Assembly: GCA_043825615.1 (NCBI GenBank) | Contig: JBDRRS010000019.1 | Location: 62,001-126,000, forward strand | Direction: 5' to 3' | DNA: 64,000 bases | DNA from: JBDRMV01 sp043825615 | GTDB lineage: Bacteria; CG03 | In this document: positions 57,184 through 64,000 of the stretch, one piece after another | Position numbering within the stretch: the first letter of the stretch is position 1 | Layout: each line of letters starts with the position of its first letter | Position numbers and translations under genes: made by a program | The notes under the pieces: generated by a model | Databases searched by the model: none | Told to the model about the DNA's origin: nothing | What the model saw: only the letters and a program-made list of their open reading frames with translations

Positions 57184-57212
57184 ATTATAAGACATTGCAT
57201 AGACAATGTCAA
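57184..57212 (-). promoter_or_regulatory. Consensus promoter with overlapping operator, second toxin-antitoxin pair
   Basis: TTGACA (57212-57207) and TATAAT (57189-57184) have a 17-bp spacer, a perfect sigma-70 consensus on the minus strand. The perfect inverted repeat GACATTG/CAATGTC (57191-57197 and 57204-57210) covers the -35 and spacer. It is a natural binding site for the ribbon-helix-helix antitoxin. Confidence 0.8.
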
Positions 57213-57233
57213 CCCTTTAGAGAAACTCATGGT

Positions 57234-58502
57234 TTATCTGCCATAGTACTTTCCGAATGTTTCAAGAATTTTGTGCTGCGGGGCGGTTAAATCACCGACC
57301 TTCAGAATCCTGTAAAAATCCTCAAGGGTGTATTCTTCAAGCAGTTTTTTCTCATCGGGAATAATAAAGAAATTATCGACTTTTTCAAGATTGATTCCGG
57401 CAAGCACCTCGTAGAGATTTATTTTGAAAAAGGCGTCAACGCAGGATTCGTCGAATTTTCTCCCGGTGCCCTCTTTAATAATCCGGAGGACGCCCATTAT
57501 CGGCATCGGCTCCCTGTAATGCCTCTTTGAAGTTATCGCGTCGAAAACGTCGCACACGGCAATAATCCTCGCCAAGAAGGGAACTGCTGTTCCTCCCAGT
57601 TTATCCGGATAACCCGAACCGTCGACATTCTCATGGTGAGAAGCGGCAATCAGAGGAATCCCTCTGAACTCTTTTTTGAAGTAAATTCTTTCAAGAATTT
57701 CTTTCGTGAAATTCGTATGCAGTTTCATCTTTTCAAATTCTTCGTCCGTGAGGGCTCCCATCTTCGCCAGAATGTGCTCCCTCACGCCGATCTTGCCGAG
57801 GTCGTGCATCCATGACGAATATTTCAGAAGATCAATCTCATCACGCCTGAGAGCGAGTTTCCCGCCGAGTTTCAGCGAAAAATACGTCACCCTGAGCGAG
57901 TGGCCCGCGGTGAGGGCATCTCTCTTATCAAGCGTATGCGAAAGCGTTTCGATAAAGCTCTCGAACATTTTTTTCTGCTCTTCGTAGAGGAACGCATTTT
58001 CGACGGCATCCCCCGCCTGGCGCGCGAGCAGTGAAAGAATTTTTTCATCTTCCTCGTCAAAGACGGATTCCTGTTTGTTAAGAACCTGAAAAACGCCGAT
58101 GAGCTCGCCTTTGTTGTTTTTCATAGGGGCAGCGAGAACGGTCCTCGTTTTATAACCGGTCTTCCTGTCCGTCTCGGCGTTAAAGCGTTCATCGCCATAA
58201 GCGTCTTTTATGTTAAGAATCTTTCCGCTCTCGGCGACGGCGCCGACGATGCCCTGCCCCGCGGGGAGCCGGATTTCTCTGTCCTCGAGCCCGTCGGCGA
58301 TTTTACTCCACAGCGTTTTCGTGTCTGAATCCATTATAAAAACGGTGCAGCGGTCGGCGTTGAGAATCTGTCTCGCCTCGGTCATTATCAGTTTCAATAG
58401 ACCGTCAAGATTCAGAATCCTGGTGGAGACCTCGTGCCCGAACTCAAGAAGCATTCTCAAACGCTCTTTCTCTTTTTTTAACTGCTGTAATTCATTATCC
58501 AT
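57234..58502 (-). CDS. GAF and HD-GYP domain protein (probable cyclic-di-GMP phosphodiesterase)
   Basis: The 422 residues begin with a short coiled coil, then a GAF sensor domain (about 15-165, LIMTEARQILNADRCTVFIMD to ARQAGDAVENAFLY) and an HD-GYP domain (about 185-350). The metal-binding HD is MHDLGKIGV, followed by HHENVDGSGYP, the complete GYP signature. These residues indicate an active phosphodiesterase for cyclic di-GMP, or cyclic GMP-AMP in some relatives. It is the last gene of the run beginning at metG, 9 bp after the ligase-like gene. Confidence 0.9.
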   Translation of the reverse strand: MDNELQQLKKEKERLRMLLEFGHEVSTRILNLDGLLKLIMTEARQILNADRCTVFIMDSDTKTLWSKIADGLEDREIRLPAGQGIVGAVAESGKILNIKDAYGDERFNAETDRKTGYKTRTVLAAPMKNNKGELIGVFQVLNKQESVFDEEDEKILSLLARQAGDAVENAFLYEEQKKMFESFIETLSHTLDKRDALTAGHSLRVTYFSLKLGGKLALRRDEIDLLKYSSWMHDLGKIGVREHILAKMGALTDEEFEKMKLHTNFTKEILERIYFKKEFRGIPLIAASHHENVDGSGYPDKLGGTAVPFLARIIAVCDVFDAITSKRHYREPMPIMGVLRIIKEGTGRKFDESCVDAFFKINLYEVLAGINLEKVDNFFIIPDEKKLLEEYTLEDFYRILKVGDLTAPQHKILETFGKYYGR

Positions 58503-58511
58503 AGTTTGCCC

Positions 58512-60242
58512 TTATTCTCTCATTTTTTTTAGCATCACAATCGCTTTTGCGTTATCTTTATCGCGTTTCAAGACCTCATTGAAACAGGCGGACGCCTCGC
58601 CGAGACGGCCTTCGTAAAAATATGTGAAACCGAGATTGAAATGGGCGTCAAGCAGTTCCGGATTCATGGAAAGCGCATTCTTATACGCCTGAACCGCCCT
58701 CGGACGGTCGCCCGTTTCAAAGAAGATATTGCCGATGTTGTTCCACAGGCCCGGCGTGGGACGGACTTCCGCCGCCTTCATAAAATACTCAACCGCCGTC
58801 CGGAAGTTTTTCTTCTTTGCGTAAAACCACCCGAGACGGTAAAGGGTATCGTAGTCCTTCGGATTTGCGTTCAATTTGTTTTCAAGTTTTCTTATTTCCT
58901 CCGTTTTCACGTCCTCGAAAAAATCCGGCTCGGACGATGTGATTTTAAGGGCTTTTAACGGTTCAAAAATGCGCGGAACAAAAAAAATGATTAATACCGC
59001 CGAAAGAACAAACGGAATACTCGAGGCCGAGCCCTCTAAATTTATTCTGCGGTCTTCAGAGTTCTCCGACCTGAAAACGGCGAAAATAAAATAAAGGAAA
59101 CCCGCCGAAATTATAAATCTCATGTTCACCGAAAAAATGTTGTGGACGAGAATGCCGGCGGCGGAGGCCAGCAGATACGGATTTTTTGATTTCCTGAAAA
59201 ACGTAATAACTATCATCAGAAAAAGAAACAGACCGGGCGCGCCGAGTTCCGAAAAAATCTCAAGATATTCGTTGTGGGCAAAATTTACGATAAACTTATT
59301 CTGGGGATAAACTTTTTTGAGTTTGTCCGAGGCATAATCGGGAAAACTCGCGGCAAAAGCGCCGGGGCCGACGCCGAAAGGATTCTTCAGAGCCATTGTT
59401 ATCGTATCCTGCCATATCAGTTTACGGTGCGTATCGCGCAGCCAGAATTTGCGTGTGGCATATCCCGCCGCCAGCGCGCATAAAAAAACCAGAAACAGTA
59501 TTATTTTGAGAAACTTTATTCTCTTTCCGTATTTCGCAAGTAAAAAAACCATTATACCCGCAAATGCCGACAGAATGCCCCCCCTGCTTCCCGCGTAATA
59601 TAAATCAAGAGCAAAAATAATCACTCCGGCAAAGCCGATAAACTTTAAATAATTACTCTTTTCTTTAAAAAAAAGAAACGCCGTGGGGAGCGCAATCACA
59701 AGGTACGCCGCAAAAAAATTCTGGTTTCCGAACGTCGCGTAAGGCGGGGAAATGTGCGGAACATTGAACACCCACACAGGAGTTCCGAAATTCTGCCAAA
59801 GGCCGTATATTGCAACTAAAATTGCCGACACCGTAAAGATTTTTAGAATTTTCTTAGCCTGCTGCTTTAAGATATTCTGGCTGATTCCGAAGAATAAACC
59901 GAAGCATAAAATATTTTTCTCCATTTCCATTCTTGCAACATTTTTATCCTGAAACGTCAGGTATCTAATGAGAACATAGCCGAAGAAAAGGGCGACCCAC
60001 AGGTCAAGGGGACTCTTTTTCCACAGAACCCTTTTTTTGAAAACAGAGGTCATTAAAAAGACCACAATAAATGTCAGGGCGCCTATTTCCATTGCGATGA
60101 GTTTCAGCCGGTAAAGTTTTACGTCTATGAGAAAAGCGGTGCTCATAAAAAAAAGCGCAAAAAGAATAAAAATAAAAATATTGTATAATTTTTCCTCTTT
60201 CACGGGAACCGCACCCTTAACTTTTTTTTTGCTTTTACTCAT
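58512..60242 (-). CDS. O-antigen ligase-like membrane protein with C-terminal TPRs
   Basis: From the ATG at 60242 (MSKSKKKVKG) the 576 residues contain about 11-12 membrane helices. The large periplasmic loop has the Wzy/WaaL/PglL motif region NPFGVGPGAFAASFPDY, then FVNFAHNEYLEIFSELGAPGLFLFL (near 320-345), where His and Arg are catalytic in the family. The last ~130 residues carry TPRs (DTLYRLGWFYAKKKNFRTAVEYFMKA, GLWNNIGNIFFETGDRPRAVQAYKNAL). Ligation or polymerisation of surface glycans is likely; protein O-glycosylation is an alternative, notably of pilins. Confidence 0.85.
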   Translation of the reverse strand: MSKSKKKVKGAVPVKEEKLYNIFIFILFALFFMSTAFLIDVKLYRLKLIAMEIGALTFIVVFLMTSVFKKRVLWKKSPLDLWVALFFGYVLIRYLTFQDKNVARMEMEKNILCFGLFFGISQNILKQQAKKILKIFTVSAILVAIYGLWQNFGTPVWVFNVPHISPPYATFGNQNFFAAYLVIALPTAFLFFKEKSNYLKFIGFAGVIIFALDLYYAGSRGGILSAFAGIMVFLLAKYGKRIKFLKIILFLVFLCALAAGYATRKFWLRDTHRKLIWQDTITMALKNPFGVGPGAFAASFPDYASDKLKKVYPQNKFIVNFAHNEYLEIFSELGAPGLFLFLMIVITFFRKSKNPYLLASAAGILVHNIFSVNMRFIISAGFLYFIFAVFRSENSEDRRINLEGSASSIPFVLSAVLIIFFVPRIFEPLKALKITSSEPDFFEDVKTEEIRKLENKLNANPKDYDTLYRLGWFYAKKKNFRTAVEYFMKAAEVRPTPGLWNNIGNIFFETGDRPRAVQAYKNALSMNPELLDAHFNLGFTYFYEGRLGEASACFNEVLKRDKDNAKAIVMLKKMRE

Positions 60243-60278
60243 CAAAAATAAACGCAACCGGCCGGTTTAATTTTTTCA

Positions 60279-62243
60279 TCACGGCAGGGCCGGGATCTGA
60301 ACGCCGCGCTTCTTCAAATAATCGCCTAAAACCTGCTTCTGCTGCAAGGAGCTCCCCGCAATTATGTCAAGAACATTCGGCGACTTAAGAGACGGCTTCC
60401 CTCCCCCGGGATGCCTCTCGTCCAGGACTTCTTTAATTTCCAGAATGTTATCCGCATCAAGAAGATAACTGCAGAAGGTAAACTGGCACTTTTGCAGGCC
60501 GCAGGCAAATACATTCTTATCAAGCTCAACGGTCGCAATTCTTTTTGAAGAATCAAACTTCAGGGAAGCGTCTGTTTTTCTCCCGCTTTCGGAAAGAACA
60601 GCGCCGGAGGGGCTGACCGACAGACAGAACTCCCAGAACGCATTTTCGGAAACCCAGCAGTTCAGGCCCTGCCTGCAGGCGCCGTTGCCTCTTTTTTTGA
60701 TGCCGTTTATATCAATATAAAGATCAAAACCCGCGGACCATTTTTCGTCCCAGAGAGGTCCCGCAAAGTAAAACTGGAAAAATGTCCTGCTTGAATTTTC
60801 CCACGCTGAAACGGACATTATGTCCCCCATACCCGACGGCACATCGGCGGGCAGTTCATACCACCCCGGGCCTTTGGCATCCCCCACCATGTCAAGCCAT
60901 TTCTTGTAAATGTAACTCCTCGGGAGCGAAACCGCAAGAGGCCCCGTTAAATAATCGTCAAACTTCATAAGAAACGAAACGCTGTTTTTTTCCGCGAGCT
61001 GAAAATAAGAGAGGGGAACTTTTATTAAAAATGTTTTTGAACTCCTCTCGACGTCGAAAACGCTCCAGAGTCGCTGCCAGCCGTCCCTTGATGAAGAATA
61101 AAAATAACATTTGTCCATGAGAAAAAGACAGAAGTTTACGGGGCTGCTCAGGGGAGCGCCGGCAATACCTTCCCGCGCGGAAAAAATCATTGCAGGATTC
61201 CACCAGTAAATTTCCACGGGGATTGAAGTTGAAAACGCCGTTTCAAAAGAACCGGCTATGTGCAGAAATCCGTCTTTTTCGCCGATTGAATATTCAAACC
61301 CGGGGACCTCGACACTCACCGGAAGTTCTTTCAAGTCATCAAAAAAAATATCCGAAATGCTTCCGAATTCATACGGAGGATTTGTCCCTATCAGATTATA
61401 GATATCCGAAATGCTGCGGAAAATCCCGCCTGTATTGACATTATCCTTCCAGTTGGAAACATCTTCGATGGAATACACAATCTCAAGAGCGGCGGCGAGT
61501 TTTTCCCCCTCGGCGCTCCCCGAGTTTTTATAATCATCCAGAGCCCTGCGCGAGTTCACGAAGAGTTCCCACAGTTTTAAATTCACACTGTCCAAAACAA
61601 TACCCTTTACGAGTCCCGTGGAAAACGGGGTTGAAAAATCAAAGGGAACCGGCGGATTTACTTTCATAAATTTTTCCAGTTCGTCGAATGAATCCGTCTT
61701 GTCGTAAAGAATATTTCCTTCGGCGGGGGCCGGATTATCCACGCGGCGGCACAAGGCAACATTCAATCCGACGCCCGAATTTCCGGCCTCCGCGGCGCAG
61801 TAAACCGTTTTAACGCCGTGCCTCTTAATTCTTACGGCCGTTTCTTCGTCTACCGTTTGAGGTCCGATAAAAATTTCCCCGGGCGGAGACCCCGAGACCT
61901 TGGAAAACCTTCGCCCTGTTTTTATAAGAATATCGTCGATGTCGGAAACCCCGAGCGTTTCCACCCCCCTCAGCCATATCTGCGGTTTCATCTTACAGAC
62001 AATTCTGTAATTCGATTTCTCACCGAGAGCGTGAACGATTTTTTCCTCCCACGGCTCCATCCCGTCCGGAAGAACAATGCTGTAAGGCATGTCTCTCGTT
62101 TCTACAATGAAATTAATGCAGCCCGGAATCTGCTCCTGCGAGGCGCAGGATGCGTCAATGAGTATGCTGTATGAAAAAATTCTGCAGGGCGCTATAAAAC
62201 TTAGAATGCCTGAAAAGGCAATGACGGAGAAAACCGTTCGCAT
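60279..62243 (-). CDS. Large exported protein, unknown function, glucodextranase-like C-terminal region
   Basis: The 654 residues have a signal peptide (MRTVFSVIAFSGILSFIAPCRIFSYS). The N-terminal region (SILIDASCASQEQIPGCINFIVET...) is rich in Cys and charged residues, and I do not recognise it. The region near residues 440-590 (DAKGPGWYELPADVPSGMGDIMSVSAWENSSRTFFQFYFAG...SAGFDLYIDINGI) resembles the beta-sandwich domain at the end of bacterial glucodextranases and GH57 enzymes. No catalytic motif is visible. It is 3 bp after the PEGA gene's stop and before the O-antigen ligase-like gene, so a glycan role is possible. Confidence 0.6.
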   Translation of the reverse strand: MRTVFSVIAFSGILSFIAPCRIFSYSILIDASCASQEQIPGCINFIVETRDMPYSIVLPDGMEPWEEKIVHALGEKSNYRIVCKMKPQIWLRGVETLGVSDIDDILIKTGRRFSKVSGSPPGEIFIGPQTVDEETAVRIKRHGVKTVYCAAEAGNSGVGLNVALCRRVDNPAPAEGNILYDKTDSFDELEKFMKVNPPVPFDFSTPFSTGLVKGIVLDSVNLKLWELFVNSRRALDDYKNSGSAEGEKLAAALEIVYSIEDVSNWKDNVNTGGIFRSISDIYNLIGTNPPYEFGSISDIFFDDLKELPVSVEVPGFEYSIGEKDGFLHIAGSFETAFSTSIPVEIYWWNPAMIFSAREGIAGAPLSSPVNFCLFLMDKCYFYSSSRDGWQRLWSVFDVERSSKTFLIKVPLSYFQLAEKNSVSFLMKFDDYLTGPLAVSLPRSYIYKKWLDMVGDAKGPGWYELPADVPSGMGDIMSVSAWENSSRTFFQFYFAGPLWDEKWSAGFDLYIDINGIKKRGNGACRQGLNCWVSENAFWEFCLSVSPSGAVLSESGRKTDASLKFDSSKRIATVELDKNVFACGLQKCQFTFCSYLLDADNILEIKEVLDERHPGGGKPSLKSPNVLDIIAGSSLQQKQVLGDYLKKRGVQIPALP

Positions 62244-62246
62244 TTA

Positions 62247-62666
62247 TTATTTTTTGGCAAGTTTTACCGAAAACTCTTTTGTTTTTCCTCTTGTAAGAAC
62301 AACATTTTTTGCCCAGTCCTGATAACCGGGCAATATCATCTTGATTGAGTACTGCCTCGGGACTTCCGTAACGGAAGTAATTTTTATGTCCGCCGGAGTT
62401 TTTGCCTTAAAATACCCGTTTATGAAAACCTTGGCGCCCGAGGGATGCGTGTTCAGCGAAATATACGCCGCATCTTTTTCTTTCCTGATACTTTTTCCCG
62501 GAAGCTCGCCCGGCGCAGTTTTTTCCCCAAGATGTTCGCTGGTCCGGACGCCGCAGGCGGCGGAACACAAAATCCAGACGGAAATCCCGACGAGCGCCAC
62601 ATTAACCGTTATAATCATCCCGAAAAGAACTTTTTTTGCCGTTACGAAAACTTTTGCTTTGGTCAT
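62247..62666 (-). CDS. PEGA-domain membrane protein
   Basis: The ATG at 62666 has GAGGAG 6-7 nt upstream. The 139 residues have a basic cytoplasmic end, one membrane helix (MIITVNVALVGISVWILCS, about 18-36) and a PEGA domain (about 70-139: AAYISLNTHPSGAKVFINGYFKAKTPADIKI...LTRGKTKEFSVKLAKK). PEGA domains are surface-layer-like beta sandwiches that often bind glycans or proteins. It follows the coiled-coil protein gene by 10 bp. Confidence 0.82.
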   Translation of the reverse strand: MTKAKVFVTAKKVLFGMIITVNVALVGISVWILCSAACGVRTSEHLGEKTAPGELPGKSIRKEKDAAYISLNTHPSGAKVFINGYFKAKTPADIKITSVTEVPRQYSIKMILPGYQDWAKNVVLTRGKTKEFSVKLAKK

Positions 62667-62676
62667 ACTTTTCTCC

Positions 62677-63084
62677 TCAGCCCCGTCTTTCGCTTTCAAC
62701 GATGTGGCCGTCCAGCGCCTCTATAAAATTTCTCTGTTGAGCAAGTTCCTCCGTTACATTTTTAATCCCCTGTAAAATCTCATCAAGTTTCCGGGGAATA
62801 TCTTCAACGGCTTCTTTCATTCCCCTCACCTCGCTGATTTTAAGAGCTGAGGCGACCTCGGCGGCAATTTTTTTGGCGTCGGCCGCGCCCGGCCGGGCGG
62901 TAGCGGTCAGCAACCTCGTAAGGGAGTCCGTCAGCCGTTTTTCGGAAGCGGACACCAGATTCTGCAAATCATCCGCCGGAGATGAAGTTTCTTTACTCCC
63001 TTTTACGATGATAAGCCACAGAACAATGTTGAACACTCCGAAAATTATCGCAATCACGGCAAGAACAACCACAGGATTTCTCAT
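62677..63084 (-). CDS. Membrane-anchored coiled-coil protein
   Basis: The 135 residues have one N-terminal membrane helix (VVVLAVIAIIFGVFNIVLWLIIV, about 4-27) and a long heptad-rich helix (DDLQNLVSASEKRLTDSLTRLLTA, then LDEILQGIKNVTEELAQQRNFIEALDG). It overlaps the start-side gene by 4 bp. I do not recognise a family. It could organise the neighbouring PEGA protein in the membrane. Confidence 0.65.
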   Translation of the reverse strand: MRNPVVVLAVIAIIFGVFNIVLWLIIVKGSKETSSPADDLQNLVSASEKRLTDSLTRLLTATARPGAADAKKIAAEVASALKISEVRGMKEAVEDIPRKLDEILQGIKNVTEELAQQRNFIEALDGHIVESERRG

Positions 63085-63656
63085 ATTTTCCCTCCATTCG
63101 GTATTTTTTCCAGTATTTTCTTATAGTATAAAATCTTGCAGGCGCTTTCAAGAACGGAAGTCATTTTGTAGCAGTCGGAAAGCGACTTTCCCGTAACCCA
63201 GGAACCGTGACCTCTCACGATGCAGGCGGGGAATTTGTTTAAGGCGGGCGGGATTTTCAGAACCGCGCCCTCCGAACCGATTGTGTCAACGACGTCAAGT
63301 ACGGGAACCTCCGGGAGATAAAAAAAACCTTCCGCATCAACCGGCTTTATCGCCTGTTCGGCGAAGGAGAGAACCGTCGCGAAAACGGGATGGGCGTGCA
63401 CGACCGCAAGATATTCCGTTGCATCGTAAATCGCCCTGTGAACGTCCACCTCGACGGAAGTCCCTCTGTCAAGTTTTTTATTTGAAACGTTTACCCTTAT
63501 GATGCTTTCGGGCCTGATGTTTCCGAGAAGACAATCGTGAGCCGTTATGTAAAAAACGTCGCCGTCCCTCCGGCTGAAATTTCCGGATGTCGAATGAATG
63601 ATTCCCTCTTCGAAAAGAGCCCTGCCCGCTTCCTCAAATTCTTTGAAATTTATCAT
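63081..63656 (-). CDS. Class II aldolase/adducin-family protein
   Basis: The start is placed at the ATG at 63656 (MINFKEFEEAGRALFEEGIIHSTSGNFSRRDG); the ORF extends further up but there it overlaps metG. The 191 residues carry the class II aldolase motifs STSGNFSRR, the zinc-binding VVHAHPVFATVL (near 100-111) and CIVRGHGSWVTG (near 155-166). The family includes L-fuculose-1-phosphate aldolase and methylthioribulose-1-phosphate dehydratase. The substrate here cannot be assigned. The third His ligand is in RGHG. Confidence 0.82.
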   Translation of the reverse strand: MINFKEFEEAGRALFEEGIIHSTSGNFSRRDGDVFYITAHDCLLGNIRPESIIRVNVSNKKLDRGTSVEVDVHRAIYDATEYLAVVHAHPVFATVLSFAEQAIKPVDAEGFFYLPEVPVLDVVDTIGSEGAVLKIPPALNKFPACIVRGHGSWVTGKSLSDCYKMTSVLESACKILYYKKILEKIPNGGKI

Positions 63657-63670
63657 TTTTTTATAAGGAA

Positions 63671-63699
63671 GGGGACAGGTCTTTTCAAGAACTGTCCCC
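63671..63699. repeat. REP-like palindrome overlapping the metG stop codon
   Basis: GGGGACAGGTCTT and AAGAACTGTCCCC form 13-bp arms with one mismatch around TTC. The metG frame ends inside it (stop at 63687-63685). Confidence 0.65.
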
Positions 63700-64000
63700 A
63701 ACCATGTTCGGGAAAAGGATTTTTCCGCCGGGGATTTTATGATTTTTCGGAAATTTCCCGATTTCAGGCGCTGAAATTGCAAGACCGAGGTGCTCCGCCA
63801 TTTCTCCGCACTTTGCGGGCATAAACGGCGAAAGAATATTAGCGGTAAACCCCATAACGTCAACAAGCGAAAAGAGCACGTCATTTAATTCTCCTGATTT
63901 TTCTTTCGCGAGCACCCACGGTTTTTTCTGCTCGATAAACTTGTTGGCATCGTCTATCAGTTCCCATATTACATTCAGAGTTTCGTAAAATTTAATCCCG
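63685..64000 (-). CDS. metG: Methionyl-tRNA synthetase, C-terminal part
   Basis: The frame is open to the right edge. The visible 105 residues are the helical anticodon-binding domain of MetRS: IKFYETLNVIWELIDDANKFIEQKKPW, LNDVLFSLVDVMGFTANILSPFMPAKCGEMAEHLGL. The family normally ends near a FPR/FPK segment; here the end is KILFPNMVGDSS, and VGDSS plus the stop are encoded by a palindromic repeat. The C-terminal tRNA-binding domain found in some MetRS is absent. Confidence 0.88.
   Translation of the reverse strand, partial: GIKFYETLNVIWELIDDANKFIEQKKPWVLAKEKSGELNDVLFSLVDVMGFTANILSPFMPAKCGEMAEHLGLAISAPEIGKFPKNHKIPGGKILFPNMVGDSS

Noticed and set aside
1..64000. tRNA or rRNA genes
   Set aside because: Reading the spacers gave no cloverleaf with a TTCGA-type T loop and no rRNA motif. 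A covariance search would be needed to exclude an odd one.

Overview
The window looks like the chromosome of a Gram-negative (diderm) bacterium from a poorly sampled lineage. It encodes lipid A synthesis and export (LpxI, LpxB, MsbA), a TolC-type outer-membrane protein, an outer-membrane PorV-like protein, several lipoproteins with clear lipoboxes, and a pseudopilus machine. The mix of FlgD-like/FN3 surface proteins, many TPR proteins, LpxI instead of LpxH and abundant short palindromic repeats reminds me of candidate phyla such as Omnitrophota and relatives. That placement is an impression, not a result. No rRNA or tRNA gene was seen.

Layout. (1) 1-6.4 kb, minus: a type II secretion/type IV pilus-like operon (ATPase, two inner-membrane platform proteins, two prepilins, a PilX-like minor pilin, a membrane thioredoxin, a lipoprotein) behind a good promoter. 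(2) 7.6-16.8 kb, plus: fructose-bisphosphate aldolase, an NlpD-like lipoprotein next to a sigma-70 factor, apt, lpxI-lpxB-msbA, a GldA-like dehydrogenase, and an ECF sigma/anti-sigma pair. (3) 16.9-23.9 kb, minus: argG-argH followed by tightly packed envelope genes (small membrane protein, TolC-like, patatin-like, TPR lipoprotein, MFS). (4) 23.9-28.4 kb: a BrnT/BrnA-like toxin-antitoxin pair, an FKBP lipoprotein, a lone prepilin, rsgA and cvfB-like. (5) 28.4-36.8 kb: an accessory/defence island. (6) 37-44.7 kb, minus: a DEAD-box helicase with a 34-residue basic protein, then an FdrA/DUF1116/DUF2877 operon (oxamate transcarbamylase relatives) with a phosphoribosyltransferase-like member. (7) 44.9-50.7 kb, plus: a three-gene surface-protein operon. 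(8) 50.8-64 kb: a DUF559 nuclease, then minus-strand rph, valS, a second toxin-antitoxin pair, a GAF-HD-GYP regulator, an O-antigen ligase-like TPR protein, PEGA and coiled-coil membrane proteins, a class II aldolase and the 3' part of metG.

The most unusual part is the island at 28.4-36.8 kb. Six copies of one repeat, all in the same orientation, separate single genes or gene pairs: NYN nuclease, AAA/DUF4143 ATPase, HNH nuclease, AlbA/Schlafen-type ATP-binding protein, PmeII-like restriction endonuclease plus methyltransferase, and TIR protein. Each repeat has a palindrome centred on CCACGTGG whose outer arms change together between copies. The layout resembles a cassette array, but the repeat is not a canonical integron site. 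The last gene (TIR) is separately followed by a structure that does look like an integron attC site. The NYN gene has a promoter and terminator pair just beyond its 3' end that would make a small RNA of about 55-60 nt.

Two further themes run through the window. Several genes have a -10 element only 5-6 nt before the start codon, which suggests leaderless mRNAs. Palindromic repeats also lie inside reading frames (anti-sigma factor, ValRS, metG stop codon, pilus ATPase N-terminus), like the palindromic elements known in Rickettsia.
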